Shown: positions 34,915 to 44,049 of the stretch, piece by piece
Layout: each line of letters begins with the position of its first letter
Numbering within the stretch: the stretch's first letter is position 1
Notes under the pieces: model-generated
Seen by the model: the letters and a program-made list of their open reading frames with translations, nothing else
What the model was told of the DNA's origin: nothing
Database searches by the model: none
Position numbers and translations under genes: made by a program
Assembly (NCBI GenBank): GCA_938083085.1
Contig: CALLKX010000042.1
Location: 62,001-126,000 of the forward strand
Direction: 5' to 3'
Source: an uncultured bacterium
GTDB taxonomy: Bacteria; Planctomycetota; UBA1135; GCA-002686595
Length of the DNA: 64,000 nt

Positions 34915-35676
34915 TTGAAGCTGGCGATCGTCTCCGACCTGCACTCCAACATGGAGGCCGCTGACGCGGTCTTCGCGCACATGCGTTCCCTCGGGATCGA
35001 GGGGATGTGTTGCCTCGGGGACGTCGTCGGCTACGGACCAGACCCGGCGCACTGCGCAGACCTGATCCGGGGCCACGCGGACTTCACCGTCATGGGGAAC
35101 CATGACGAGGCTCTGTTTCATGGGGCGGAGGACTTCAACCCCCACGCCCGCACGGCCATCGACTGGACCCGGGCGCAGCTCCGGCCGAGGTGGTGGAGCT
35201 CCTCGGAGACCAAGGGGCGCTGGCGCTGGCTACGCGGGCTCCCTCTGGAGCACCGAATCGGCCGCTTCCACTTCGTCCACGGATCAACCAGGGACCCCGT
35301 ACGTGAGTACGTCCTGTCCACGGACGGGTTCTTGAACCCGAGCAAGCTTCGGGGGATCTTCGAGTCGTTCGAGGGCATCACCCTTTGCGGACACACGCAC
35401 CACCCGGGCGTGCACACCGAAGACCTCGGGTTCGTCGGCCTCGAGGGGGCGGAGGAGTTGACGATCGACTTGCCCCCTGGCGAGAAGCGGATCATCAACG
35501 TCGGCTCGGTCGGGCAACCGCGAGACGGCGACAACCGGGCCTGCTACGCGGTGCTGACCGAGGACTCGCTCACCTGGCACCGGGTCCCGTACGACTATCG
35601 GGCGACGATGGACAAGATCCTCGCCAAGGGCGCCCTCAGCGAGGTCCTCGCCCGCCGCCTCGCCCTCGGGAAGTGA
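34915..35676 (+). CDS. Metallophosphoesterase (YfcE/diadenosine-tetraphosphatase-like fold)
   Basis: 253-residue calcineurin-like phosphoesterase. Metal and active-site motifs are complete: SDLHSNMEA, LGDVVGYGPDP, VMGNHDEA, FVHGSTRD, CGHTHHPG and NVGSVGQPRDGD. The last motif is typical of the bacterial subgroup with a C-terminal GSVGQPR signature. Substrate unknown. The TTG start at 34915 (KLAIVSDLHSN) is the only one giving the standard N terminus. The 3' end is convergent with proline dehydrogenase, 15 nt apart. Confidence 0.88.
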   Translation: MKLAIVSDLHSNMEAADAVFAHMRSLGIEGMCCLGDVVGYGPDPAHCADLIRGHADFTVMGNHDEALFHGAEDFNPHARTAIDWTRAQLRPRWWSSSETKGRWRWLRGLPLEHRIGRFHFVHGSTRDPVREYVLSTDGFLNPSKLRGIFESFEGITLCGHTHHPGVHTEDLGFVGLEGAEELTIDLPPGEKRIINVGSVGQPRDGDNRACYAVLTEDSLTWHRVPYDYRATMDKILAKGALSEVLARRLALGK

Positions 35677-35691
35677 GCCCCGCGAATCGCC

Positions 35692-36588
35692 TCAGGAAAG
35701 CCTGAGCGTGGCCTTGATGAGGTGCCGCAGGATCTCAGGATTCTTGCGGAGGCGCCGCTGGCTGTAGGCGCGCCACTCGGGGCCGTAGGGCACATAGGCG
35801 CGGACGCACTTGCCGCGCTGCTTCCACTCTGCCCAGAGCCGCTCCTGGACGCCCAGCAGCACCTCGAAGTAGGTGCGCTCCTCGGCGACTCCAGCCGCAG
35901 CCTGACGCTCGAGGACCGCGTCCGCCATCGCCCCGTCGTGGGTCGCGACCGCCACCGTGTGCCCGCGCTTGAGCAACGTCTCAGTGAGGTCGACAAATGC
36001 CTGCCGGATCGGGTCGGGCGTCGTGTGGGCGATCTCCGCGGGCTCGAGGTAGATCCCCTTCACCATCCGAACGTCGCAGCTCTCGGGCAGGGCGTCGACG
36101 TCAGCTGAGGTCCGGAAGAGGCGTGACTGAAGGACGATGCCGACGTTGTCGAACCGGGCGCGGAGCGAATGGAAGATGGCGAGGGTGTCGTCCGTGGTCG
36201 AGTGGTCCTCCATCTCGACGCGGGCGAACACGCCGATCTGGGAGCAGTGCTGGAGCAGATCCGCGTAGAGCTCCTCGCAGAGGTCCCTGGAGAGGCGCAG
36301 CCCGAGGTGGGTCGGCTTGACCGAGACATAGCTATCGAGCCCCGCCTCGGACGCGGCTGTGGCCGCCTCCTGATAGGTCCGCAGCACGTCCCGCGCCTCG
36401 GCCTCGTCTGCCACGTCTTCCCCAAGGATGTCTAGGACCCCCTGGTACCCGCGGCCCTGGAGGCCGCGGAGCTTGTCGAGGGCCTCTTCGATCGTCTCCC
36501 CGGCGATGTATCGAGCCGAGAGCTGCCGCATGAGCGGCCGCGGAATGGCGGGGAGAGCAGAGAGGACGGCGCGTTCGAGGAGGTTCAC
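35692..36588 (-). CDS. Proline dehydrogenase
   Basis: 298-residue FAD-dependent proline dehydrogenase (first step of proline catabolism to glutamate, monofunctional rather than PutA fusion). Features: SVKPTHLGLRLS barrel strand, RVEMEDHSTTDDTL, RMVKGIYLEPAEIAH, VAVATHDGAMAD, FEVLLGVQERL and the C-terminal YGPEWRAYSQRRLRKNPE that binds proline. I chose GTG 36588 (NLLERAVLSALP), which matches family N termini; an ATG at 36663 would add a non-conserved leader. No P5C dehydrogenase is adjacent. Confidence 0.9.
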   Translation of the reverse strand: MNLLERAVLSALPAIPRPLMRQLSARYIAGETIEEALDKLRGLQGRGYQGVLDILGEDVADEAEARDVLRTYQEAATAASEAGLDSYVSVKPTHLGLRLSRDLCEELYADLLQHCSQIGVFARVEMEDHSTTDDTLAIFHSLRARFDNVGIVLQSRLFRTSADVDALPESCDVRMVKGIYLEPAEIAHTTPDPIRQAFVDLTETLLKRGHTVAVATHDGAMADAVLERQAAAGVAEERTYFEVLLGVQERLWAEWKQRGKCVRAYVPYGPEWRAYSQRRLRKNPEILRHLIKATLRLS

Positions 36589-36695
36589 TTCAGGTGCGCT
36601 CTTTGGAGAGATCGGGCGTCGGGGAGAAAGGCAGGCCGGCCATTCGCTGACCGGGCCGGTCACGGATCATAGGATCTCCTGGGAGGACGCTCACG

Positions 36696-37040
36696 ATGGT
36701 GAACAAGGAACGAGAAATCGTGCTGGCCCTGGCCACCTTCCCTGGAGAGGAGGCCGCGGCGGCGTTGGCGCGGCAGCTGCTCGCGGAGGGCCTGGTCGCC
36801 TGCGTGAATATCATCCCGGGCGTGCGGAGCCTGTACAGGTGGCAGGGGGAGATCCAGGATGAGCCCGAGGTGCTGGCGTTCATGAAGACCCACCGTTCCC
36901 TCGCCGATGAGCTGGTGCAGCGGGTGGTGGAGTTGCACCCCTATGAGACGCCCGCGGTCTCGATCCTCTCGCCCCACGCGGTCGCGCGCGAGTATGGCGC
37001 CTGGGTCACGGACGAGCTGCGCCGGGACGGTGACCGGTGA
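36696..37040 (+). CDS. cutA: CutA1 divalent-ion tolerance protein
   Basis: 114-residue trimeric CutA1. Signatures: ALATFPGEEAAAALARQLL, LVACVNIIPGVRSLYRWQGEI and the C-terminal HPYETPAVSILS. A GGGAGG Shine-Dalgarno lies 9-12 nt upstream of the ATG. Its physiological role is unsettled (divalent-metal tolerance or signalling). The stop overlaps the GTG start of the following transporter (GTGA), an unusual pairing that suggests coupled expression. Confidence 0.95.
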   Translation: MVNKEREIVLALATFPGEEAAAALARQLLAEGLVACVNIIPGVRSLYRWQGEIQDEPEVLAFMKTHRSLADELVQRVVELHPYETPAVSILSPHAVAREYGAWVTDELRRDGDR

Positions 37041-38656
37041 GCGTCGCAGTAGAGGAGCGGAGCGGCACGGCGGCGAGGCGCGCCGGGCTCGGGCTGGGGG
37101 CCTGCTTGTTCTTCGGGCTGCTCTGGATCCCCGGGCTGCCCCTCGACCCCATGCAGCGGCGCGTGGCGGCCGTCACCGCCCTCACCGCATCCTTGTGGCT
37201 GAGCGTCGCGATCCCCGTGGGCGCGACCTCGCTGATCCCGGCGGCGCTGTTCCCGCTCCTCGGCGTGCTCGACGCGCGTGAGGTGGCGCCGATCTACCTG
37301 CGCGACCTCGTGCTGCTGTTCCTCGGCGCCTTCATCATCGCCCTGGGCCTTGAGCGCTGGAACGTCCATCGGCGCCTTGCCCTCGCCGTGATCCAGGCCG
37401 TGGGCTCCTCGCGTCGCCGCCTGGTGCTCGGCTTCATGGCGGCCGCTGCGTTCCTCTCCATGTGGATCAACAACACCGCGACCACGCTCATGATGCTCCC
37501 GATCGTGACCGCGGTCCTCGGGCGCGTAGAGGAGGACGATGACGCTGCGGGCCGCCCCTCGGACGGCGGGCGGTTCGGGTGGTGCCTCTTGCTTGGGGTG
37601 GCCTACTCCGCGTCGGTGGGAGGCATGGCGACGCCCGTGGGGACCGCGCCGAACCAGGAGTTCCTCGGGCAGTTCGGGACGCTCTTTCCAGACGGTCCGA
37701 AGCTGACCTTCGGCGAGTGGTTCATCGCCTTCGCACCCCTCACGGTGATCTTCGTGCCCCTCGCGTGGCTTCTCCTCACGCGGGTGGTGTACCCCGTCTC
37801 GGATGTGGCCGGCTCGGGCCGGGAGGCGGTGGCGGAGGAGCGGCGTCGCATGGGGCCGATGACGGTCCCGCAGAAGCGGATGGCCCTGCTCTTCGCCGCG
37901 ACTGCCGCGCTCTGGGTCTTCCGCGCGGACCTGCGGATCGGAGCGTTGGAGATCCCGGGCTGGTCGCGGCTCTTCATGGGAGCGGACGCGTCCGATCCTG
38001 CGTGGTACGCGCGGCACAAGAACGACATCAGCGACGCCACGGTCGCCACGCTCCTCGGGATCCTGGCCTTTGTGATCCCGTCTGGGTGGCGAGAGGGCAA
38101 GGGCGGCGACGCGCAGGTGGCGGCGGAGGGCGACGGCGACCGGCGGTTCCTGATGGACTGGCGCACGGCGTCGCGCCTCCCCTGGGACGTGTTGCTGCTC
38201 CTCGGCGGGGGCTTCTGCCTCGCGCACGCCTTCAAGGTCAGCGGCCTCGACGCGGTCCTCGGCGGTGCGCTCGCGCCGATCCTCGAGGGGCAGTCCAGCT
38301 GGGTCGTGGTCGCGGCTGTCTGCGTCCTGGTGGCCGGGCTCACCGAGATCACCTCCAACACCGCGACGACCGCGGTGCTCCTGCCGGTGATGGCCTCTGC
38401 GGCCAGCGCCGCGGGCCTCGATCCGATGGTGGTGATGCTCCCCGCGACCCTCGCCGCCTCTGCCGCGTTCATGATGCCGGTGGCAACGCCGCCCAACGCC
38501 GTGGTCTTCGCCACCCACCGGGTCCCAATGACCCGGATGGCCCGCGCGGGAATCTGGATGAACCTCCTCATGGCCGCGATCATCACCCTCGTGTTCCAGC
38601 TGTGGTCCAAGGGGTTGCTGGGCGTCTCGGACTCCGTGCCGGACTGGGCGCAGTAA
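37037..38656 (+). CDS. SLC13/DASS-family anion symporter
   Basis: 539-residue polytopic transporter of the divalent anion:Na+ symporter family (dicarboxylates, citrate or sulfate). Two pseudo-symmetric signature regions are visible: WINNTATTLMMLPIV with TPVGTAPNQEFL in the first half, and EITSNTATTAVLLPVMAS with MPVATPPNAVVF in the second, the SNT motifs that coordinate Na+ and carboxylate. About 12 membrane segments; a soluble insert around residues 350-370. GTG start coupled to cutA. The exact substrate is not readable. Confidence 0.9.
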   Translation: MSVAVEERSGTAARRAGLGLGACLFFGLLWIPGLPLDPMQRRVAAVTALTASLWLSVAIPVGATSLIPAALFPLLGVLDAREVAPIYLRDLVLLFLGAFIIALGLERWNVHRRLALAVIQAVGSSRRRLVLGFMAAAAFLSMWINNTATTLMMLPIVTAVLGRVEEDDDAAGRPSDGGRFGWCLLLGVAYSASVGGMATPVGTAPNQEFLGQFGTLFPDGPKLTFGEWFIAFAPLTVIFVPLAWLLLTRVVYPVSDVAGSGREAVAEERRRMGPMTVPQKRMALLFAATAALWVFRADLRIGALEIPGWSRLFMGADASDPAWYARHKNDISDATVATLLGILAFVIPSGWREGKGGDAQVAAEGDGDRRFLMDWRTASRLPWDVLLLLGGGFCLAHAFKVSGLDAVLGGALAPILEGQSSWVVVAAVCVLVAGLTEITSNTATTAVLLPVMASAASAAGLDPMVVMLPATLAASAAFMMPVATPPNAVVFATHRVPMTRMARAGIWMNLLMAAIITLVFQLWSKGLLGVSDSVPDWAQ

Positions 38657-38683
38657 TGGGATGATGATCAACGAGGAAGGCAG

Positions 38684-40723
38684 ATGACCGAGGGGCAGCA
38701 GCAGCTCGGCACGCGGTCAGCCGCGCTCTTGACCGTCCCGACGGCCATCGCCGGGCTGGCGCTCGGCGCGATGATCCTCATCGGGGTGGAGGGGACGGCG
38801 CGGTCGGTCCTCGCGGTGTTGCTCGTACTGGGCGGCGGGGTGGGCCTGGGACCGCTGCTCCTCCTCACGCCGGTCGAGCCCTCCGCGCTGAAGCTCTGGC
38901 TGTTCTCGTCGCTCCTCGGGCTGCCCCTGGTCGGGGGGGCCTTCGCCCTGACTAGCGGCGTCCTGGGCGCCGACGCCGAGGTCGCGTGGGCCGTCCCGTT
39001 CGCGCTCTCCGGGGTCGCGGCGGCGGCGGCGTCGCGGCGGCGGCTCAGCGCCGCCCACCCGGGGCGCGCGGCGCTCGGCGCCCTGCTCCTCGGGGCCGCT
39101 GCGGCGGTGGGGGGCTGGGCCCTCCTGGCTTCTGCTGGGGGCGTCGCCGCGTGGCTGGCCGAGCCGGCGACCGTGGCTCACTTGACCCTCGCGGACGTCG
39201 CAATGGCCGGGGCCGACACACCGAACCCCTGGTTCTACGGCGGAGTCCTGGACCTGCGGCTTGCCGTTGGGATCGGACTCGCCGGACTCGCCGCCCCAGC
39301 GGACCTCCCGGTCGTCCTGGTGCTGCCGCTCCTCGGCGGCTGGTCCCTGCTGGTGCTGACCCTCGTGGGCTATCTCGCCTCCGCGGCCGCCTTCCGTGAA
39401 CAGCGAACGGAGCGCGCCGCAGCGCGGGACCTGCTGGCCGCGGCGCTCTGCCTCTCGGCGGTCGGGCTGGATCCAGTGTGGCGGGCCATCACGGGGGGGG
39501 ACGCGCCCCCGGCGCAGCCTGGCCTGGAGCTCGACCCCGCCGCGCTGTTGGCCCGAGTCTACGGGTCGGCGGCGCTCCTCGCGGGGTTGCACGCCGTGCG
39601 CCGTGGGGCGCGGCCCTGGCCTGGGCTTGCGGCCGCGATGACCGGCGCCGCGGCGCTCGCTCAGCCCTGGGCTGGCGCCTCGCTCATCCTCGCGCTCGGC
39701 GTCCCCGCCGCCCTGGCGCGGCGATCGTTCCTGATTCCGCTGCTCATGGGCGCCTGCCTCCCGGCCTTTTGGTCGGGTCGAACGCAGGGCGGCTTCGTGC
39801 TGGATCAGGTCACGAGCGGTGCCCGTCCGGAGGCCGCGTTGAGCGCGGGGGTCTTGCTCCTGCTCGTCCCTGCAGCGCTGGTCGGCCGGCGTTGGGCCCG
39901 CGCGGAGCAGGTCTCCGGGCCGGGCCTTCTGCTGCTCGTGACGGCCGCTCTGGTCGCGCTCGTGGGCCCGCGCGTGGTGGCGCCGGCAGGCTGGGATCAA
40001 CACGCCCTCGAAGGCCTCGCGCTGACCCCGATCGCCCTCTTGGCCGCCCGGGGCCTCGCGACGCTCGGCGCCGGTGGACTCGCGGTGGGCGCCGCGCTGG
40101 CGGTCGCTGGTGCCCTGGGGCTCTGGGGCTCCGCGTGGAATGGGGGGGCTGCCCGCGGGTTCGGGGGCGCGCCGCCATTCACGGTGGCGGAATCCGGCCT
40201 CGAACTCGCGCGCGACCCCGGCCTGGAGGAGGGGCTGGGCGAGGCCTTCCGCGAGGCACGCCGGGCCGCATCGAAGGTTGACGGGCCGGTCGCGCTCCTG
40301 CGAGGGGGGCCCGCGCGTCCAGGGAGCGGGGGAGGCCCCTCCCTCGCGCCGCTCCTCGCCGGAGCGAGCCTTTGGGTCGACGACGCTGCTCCGCCGGGAA
40401 CCCTTCAACCACGGTTCGGAGCCGCTCGTCAGGTCGCCTCCGGAGCGACCTCCCTCGGCGATCGCTGGGTGGATCGGCGGGCGCTGGTGGACGCCCTGTT
40501 CCGCGACCGCAACGCCTGGAACCCGCGCTTCGATCGCCTGCTGAGGGCCGAGATGGGGAGGGGCACCACCCTCCTCGTGCTGGTGACCGAGCAGGACCGC
40601 CGGCGGACCACGGACCGCGGGGTCGGCCCTCGGGGGACGGACCTGGCCCTCCTACGACTCGGCGCGGTGGCGGTCTTCGAGGATCTCGAGGTGACCCTGT
40701 ACCAGCTCGCGGCTTCGGAGTAG
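38684..40723 (+). CDS. Large polytopic membrane protein, possible GT-C-like
   Basis: 679-residue inner-membrane protein with roughly 14 hydrophobic segments across residues 15-500 and a soluble C-terminal domain of about 170 residues. AGGAAGG lies just before the ATG. The loop after the first helices contains DVAMAGADTPNPWFYGGVLD, and the overall layout resembles GT-C glycosyltransferases, but no decisive DxD motif is seen, so this is only a suggestion. The soluble tail has repeated LLRGGPARPG and TTLLVLVTEQDRRR strands. It starts 27 nt after the transporter. Confidence 0.65.
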   Translation: MTEGQQQLGTRSAALLTVPTAIAGLALGAMILIGVEGTARSVLAVLLVLGGGVGLGPLLLLTPVEPSALKLWLFSSLLGLPLVGGAFALTSGVLGADAEVAWAVPFALSGVAAAAASRRRLSAAHPGRAALGALLLGAAAAVGGWALLASAGGVAAWLAEPATVAHLTLADVAMAGADTPNPWFYGGVLDLRLAVGIGLAGLAAPADLPVVLVLPLLGGWSLLVLTLVGYLASAAAFREQRTERAAARDLLAAALCLSAVGLDPVWRAITGGDAPPAQPGLELDPAALLARVYGSAALLAGLHAVRRGARPWPGLAAAMTGAAALAQPWAGASLILALGVPAALARRSFLIPLLMGACLPAFWSGRTQGGFVLDQVTSGARPEAALSAGVLLLLVPAALVGRRWARAEQVSGPGLLLLVTAALVALVGPRVVAPAGWDQHALEGLALTPIALLAARGLATLGAGGLAVGAALAVAGALGLWGSAWNGGAARGFGGAPPFTVAESGLELARDPGLEEGLGEAFREARRAASKVDGPVALLRGGPARPGSGGGPSLAPLLAGASLWVDDAAPPGTLQPRFGAARQVASGATSLGDRWVDRRALVDALFRDRNAWNPRFDRLLRAEMGRGTTLLVLVTEQDRRRTTDRGVGPRGTDLALLRLGAVAVFEDLEVTLYQLAASE

Positions 40724-41267
40724 TGGAGGCCGCCGGTGCGCGGGGCCTCCACCCAGGGGGACCCTGATGAGGGCCAAAGGGCCAGGGGGCCAGGGGGCCA
40801 GGGGGCCAGGTGGCCAGGTGGCCAGGTGGCCAGGGGGCCAGAGGGCCGGGCTGCCGGGGGTCCTCCTTGCGCGAGAGACCGTCCCGCGAAAGGGCCTCCT
40901 GGCGGAGCGTGCGGCTCCAGCGTGGCCCTGGGTCCAGCGGGGGGCCGAGAACGGGGCGCTGGCTGGCCTCAAGGCCTCTAGCTCTTCGATCTCCCGGGAG
41001 AGAAGGCGCCTCGCCGTGGCGCACCCGCTGGAGCTTGGCGCTTCCGGCAGTGGCTCTCGGACAGGCCGGGGCTCTCCAGGACGAGGGAGGCTCTTCATGG
41101 CACACAGTGGCGACACACGGCGGCGGAGGATCTCCAGGGCCGCCTGGGGGCGGTTCCGAGCGTCCGAGGCCAGAGGGCCGACAGGGGCTCCTTCACCCGG
41201 GCTGCGGGAGGAACCGGGGGGGGCGAGTCCCCTCAAGGGTTCGCTGGATCCGGTCGATGCAATCCCA
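40724..41267. other. Non-coding region with an 8-bp tandem repeat
   Basis: About 540 nt between the membrane protein and the next exported protein. The frame is open here, but the sequence is low-complexity and lacks signals. The left part carries the 8-bp repeat at 40774-40845; I see nothing recognisable in the rest. Confidence 0.5.
40774..40845. repeat. Nine 8-bp tandem repeats (CCAGGGGG type)
   Basis: Units begin at 40774, 40782, 40790, 40798, 40806, 40814, 40822, 40830 and 40838. The third to fifth positions from the end vary between GGGG and GTGG. An 8-bp period is not a multiple of three, which argues against coding and suggests a slippage-prone tract. Confidence 0.9.
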
Positions 41268-42197
41268 ATGCGCGCGCGCGGCACCTACTCCTCCTTGAGC
41301 TCCAACCCGAACGGCTCCGTCCGGGCGGGGCTTGCGGCCTTGGGGGCCTTCATGGCGACGGCCGCTGCGAGCGTCAGCCCCGCCCTGGGGTCCCCTGAGT
41401 TCGTCCAGCGAGCACCCTTGTGCGCCTCGGGGTCTGCGCCGGCCGGGGACGACTCTCTCGCCTCGGGGTGGCTCCAACGGATGATCGAGGCCGCCACCGC
41501 CGAGCCCATCACGGAGTGTGAGTACTTCCTCCTCGCGCCTGAAGGGAACGGAGGGGGAGACGCCGTTGGCCCCACCGGGGGCGGGCGCGCGCTCATCGCC
41601 CAGCGCCGCATCGTCCGCGGGAGCGCGACCCTGCTCGAGCGGGAGGTCCTCTTTGAGGAGGGCAGCCTCCGGGTCCTGCACACCGAGCGAATCCAGGGCA
41701 GGCGGCGCACTCTCACCTATCGCGAGATTCAGCCGGCAGGCGCGCGTACCTGGCTGGCAGAGTGGACGGTGGACGGCGGCGCTGGTCGCATCCTTGGACA
41801 TGGTTGGCGCCGGCCGACTCACGAGCCGTTGATCGCGCCCCGCGGGCTCGTCGGGCCGCTCGAACTCCTGGAGGGACTGCGCGCGGGCTCTGCGCGCGGA
41901 CCGGTTCAGGTGCTTGACCCTCTTGCTGCGAAGGGTTCGCAGTTGACCGCCGAGATCTCGCCCGGATCCAGACCAGGGCTCGAGACGTTCCGCGCGACGC
42001 GCTCGGACGGAACGCTCCTGATTGAGGCAGAGGCTTCGGCGGGAGCGCGGGCGCTGACCGGCCTTCGGTTCGCCACCGGACAGCGGGTGGGAAGGCCCAT
42101 CTCAAGGGACGAATACGAGCGGCGACACGAGATGTGGAACCGTCCCCGGATCCCCGCGCACCAGCGGGTACGCGCCGAGCTCCTCGGGACGCGCTGA
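41268..42197 (+). CDS. Exported protein of unknown function
   Basis: 309-residue protein with a predicted signal peptide (AGLAALGAFMATAAASVSPALGS). I chose ATG 41268, the last ATG before the signal peptide; upstream sequence in the frame is repetitive and non-conserved. The mature part is rich in beta strands (RALIAQRRIVRGSATLLEREVLF, TLTYREIQPAGARTWLAEWTV) and looks like a single soluble domain. I do not recognise a family. It is 86 nt upstream of the efflux operon and may share its transcript. Confidence 0.7.
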   Translation: MRARGTYSSLSSNPNGSVRAGLAALGAFMATAAASVSPALGSPEFVQRAPLCASGSAPAGDDSLASGWLQRMIEAATAEPITECEYFLLAPEGNGGGDAVGPTGGGRALIAQRRIVRGSATLLEREVLFEEGSLRVLHTERIQGRRRTLTYREIQPAGARTWLAEWTVDGGAGRILGHGWRRPTHEPLIAPRGLVGPLELLEGLRAGSARGPVQVLDPLAAKGSQLTAEISPGSRPGLETFRATRSDGTLLIEAEASAGARALTGLRFATGQRVGRPISRDEYERRHEMWNRPRIPAHQRVRAELLGTR

Positions 42198-42283
42198 CCG
42201 GACTACGTTGGCGCAGCGTAAGGGGTGAGCGATCGTGGAATCCGTGGGGGTTTTCAGCACGAAAAGTTCCAGGGATACGGAAC

Positions 42284-44023
42284 ATGGGCCGGGCCCTGTT
42301 CGATTGCCCCGCCTCCCCCTTGAGCTACACCCCTCCTCACGCGCTTCTGGCGCTGGCCGTAGCGGCCAGCACGCTGCTCCTCCAGGGCTGCTTCACGCCC
42401 CCGGAACTCCGGGATCGTGCGGATCGAGACGCCTACGCGCTGATCGACGCGCGCCGCAAGCAGCTGTTCGATCAGGACACTCCCTTCTCGCTGCCGACGC
42501 CGACGGCGGCCTTCGGCCGTGAACCGCGGGACCTGGAAGACTGGACCTTGAGGGAGAAGGTCCTCGCCGGGGCGGTGACCGGTGTCGGGCCCCTCAACGT
42601 CGTTGGGGCACTCTCGATCGCCGCGGAGAACAGTCAGCAGGTCCAGCAGGAGCAGGAGTCGCTCTACCAGACCTCGCTCGACCTCACCCTCGAGCAATGG
42701 CGCTTCGGCTACCAGTACGACGCGTCCGTCGACGGCGGCGCGAGCGGCGAGATCAACGGCAACCTGGGGACCGCGTCGAAGGGGTTCAGCGCCTCGGTGT
42801 CGCGCGTACTCGGGACCGGTGCGGTCATCCTCGCCGATGTGGGGGCGAGCCTCTTCCGGGTGGTTTCTACGGGCGACGGGTGGGACGGCATCACCAACGT
42901 CGGCCTCAGCATCACGCAGCCGCTCCTCAAGGGGACCGGCGAGCTGGTGACGCTGGAGCCACTGCGCCAGACCGAGCGCACGCTCATCTACGCCGTGCGC
43001 GCCTACGAGCGGTTCCGCCGCACGTATGCGGTCACCGTCAGCGACCGGGTGTACCGCGTTCAGCAGTCGTTGGACCAGCTGAACAACGAGCGGCTCAACT
43101 TCGAGAACCTGCGCCTCCTCCGGGTCCGGAACGAGCGCCTTGCGGAGGCGGGGGAGCTCTCCGAAGTGCAGGCTGACCAGGCGCGTCAGGATGAGCTCGG
43201 CTCCGAGAACCGGCTCGTCGGACTTCAGGGCAACACGGAGCGCCAGCTCGATGACTTCAAGGTCTTCCTTGGGCTCCCGGTGGAGTGCGACCTGTTCTTC
43301 GAGGATGGAATTCTCAGGCGCCTCAGCGTGGAGAGCCCCGTGCTCGACCTGCTCCGGGACGATGTCGCCGTGGAGTTCGCCATCGAGCATCGCCTCGACG
43401 TCATGACCTCCTTTGATCGTGTCCAGGACGCGACCCGCAAGGAGGCGATCGCCCGCGACGCTTTGCGCGCTGGCCTGAGCGTCAGCGCCTCGGTGAGGGA
43501 GGTGACCGCGGAGGGCAAGGTCCTTCAGTACTCCTTCAGCGACGCGATCTGGTCTGCCGGGGTGGATGTGGACCTGCCCATCGATCTCCTCCCGCTGCGC
43601 AACTCTTGGCGCCGTGCAGAGCTCTCCCTCGTGGACACTCGGCGGCGCTATGAGCGGTCGCTCGACGCGGTCACGGCTTCGGTCCGCGACGCGCTGCGCC
43701 GCGCCCGCAACAGCTTCAAGACCTTCAAGATCCAGGAGGGAGCGGTGACCCTCGCCGAGCGCCGCGTGCGCGGCGCCGAGCTCAGCCTCGAGGCGGGTGA
43801 GGCCATCACCCGGGACCTCCTGGAGGCCCAGCGCTCGCTGCGCTCAAGCCGCGACTCGGCCACGGCCGCGCGGATCGCCTTCACCCTCGACCTCCTCGAC
43901 CTCTGGCTGGAGTTGGAGCTCCTGCGGGTGGACGAGTCCGGGGTCTTCGTGGACCCCGTCCTCTCCGAGGACCTCCGTATCCGGACCCTGGAGCGCGACG
44001 CCTTTGCTCCCGACCTCCAGTGA
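42284..44023 (+). CDS. TolC-family outer membrane efflux lipoprotein
   Basis: 579-residue outer membrane factor with lipobox LLLQGC. The mature protein shows TolC/OEP features: long paired coiled-coil segments (LRLLRVRNERLAEAGELSEVQADQARQ; ERRVRGAELSLEAGEAITRDLLEAQ) separated by beta-strand parts (QPLLKGTGELVTLEPLRQ; WSAGVDVDLPIDLLP). It forms the outer channel of a tripartite exporter. ATG 42284 precedes the signal peptide. Its stop codon overlaps a possible GTG start of the next gene, so the four genes 42284-47868 form one operon. Confidence 0.88.
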   Translation: MGRALFDCPASPLSYTPPHALLALAVAASTLLLQGCFTPPELRDRADRDAYALIDARRKQLFDQDTPFSLPTPTAAFGREPRDLEDWTLREKVLAGAVTGVGPLNVVGALSIAAENSQQVQQEQESLYQTSLDLTLEQWRFGYQYDASVDGGASGEINGNLGTASKGFSASVSRVLGTGAVILADVGASLFRVVSTGDGWDGITNVGLSITQPLLKGTGELVTLEPLRQTERTLIYAVRAYERFRRTYAVTVSDRVYRVQQSLDQLNNERLNFENLRLLRVRNERLAEAGELSEVQADQARQDELGSENRLVGLQGNTERQLDDFKVFLGLPVECDLFFEDGILRRLSVESPVLDLLRDDVAVEFAIEHRLDVMTSFDRVQDATRKEAIARDALRAGLSVSASVREVTAEGKVLQYSFSDAIWSAGVDVDLPIDLLPLRNSWRRAELSLVDTRRRYERSLDAVTASVRDALRRARNSFKTFKIQEGAVTLAERRVRGAELSLEAGEAITRDLLEAQRSLRSSRDSATAARIAFTLDLLDLWLELELLRVDESGVFVDPVLSEDLRIRTLERDAFAPDLQ

Positions 44024-44049
44024 GGCCTCGATCCCCGAGCCCGCGACCG

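Noticed and set aside
36941-38671. Minus-strand open frame (576 residues) opposite the SLC13-type transporter
   Set aside because: Arg/His/Gly-rich shadow; the plus strand has both SNT signature regions.
38717-40408. Minus-strand open frame (563 residues) opposite the polytopic membrane protein
   Set aside because: Hydrophilic Arg/Gly/Glu-rich shadow of hydrophobic plus-strand codons.
40767-41267. N-terminal extension of the exported protein at 41268 through the 8-bp repeat
   Set aside because: The extension is repeat-derived and low-complexity, and a signal peptide begins only after 41268.
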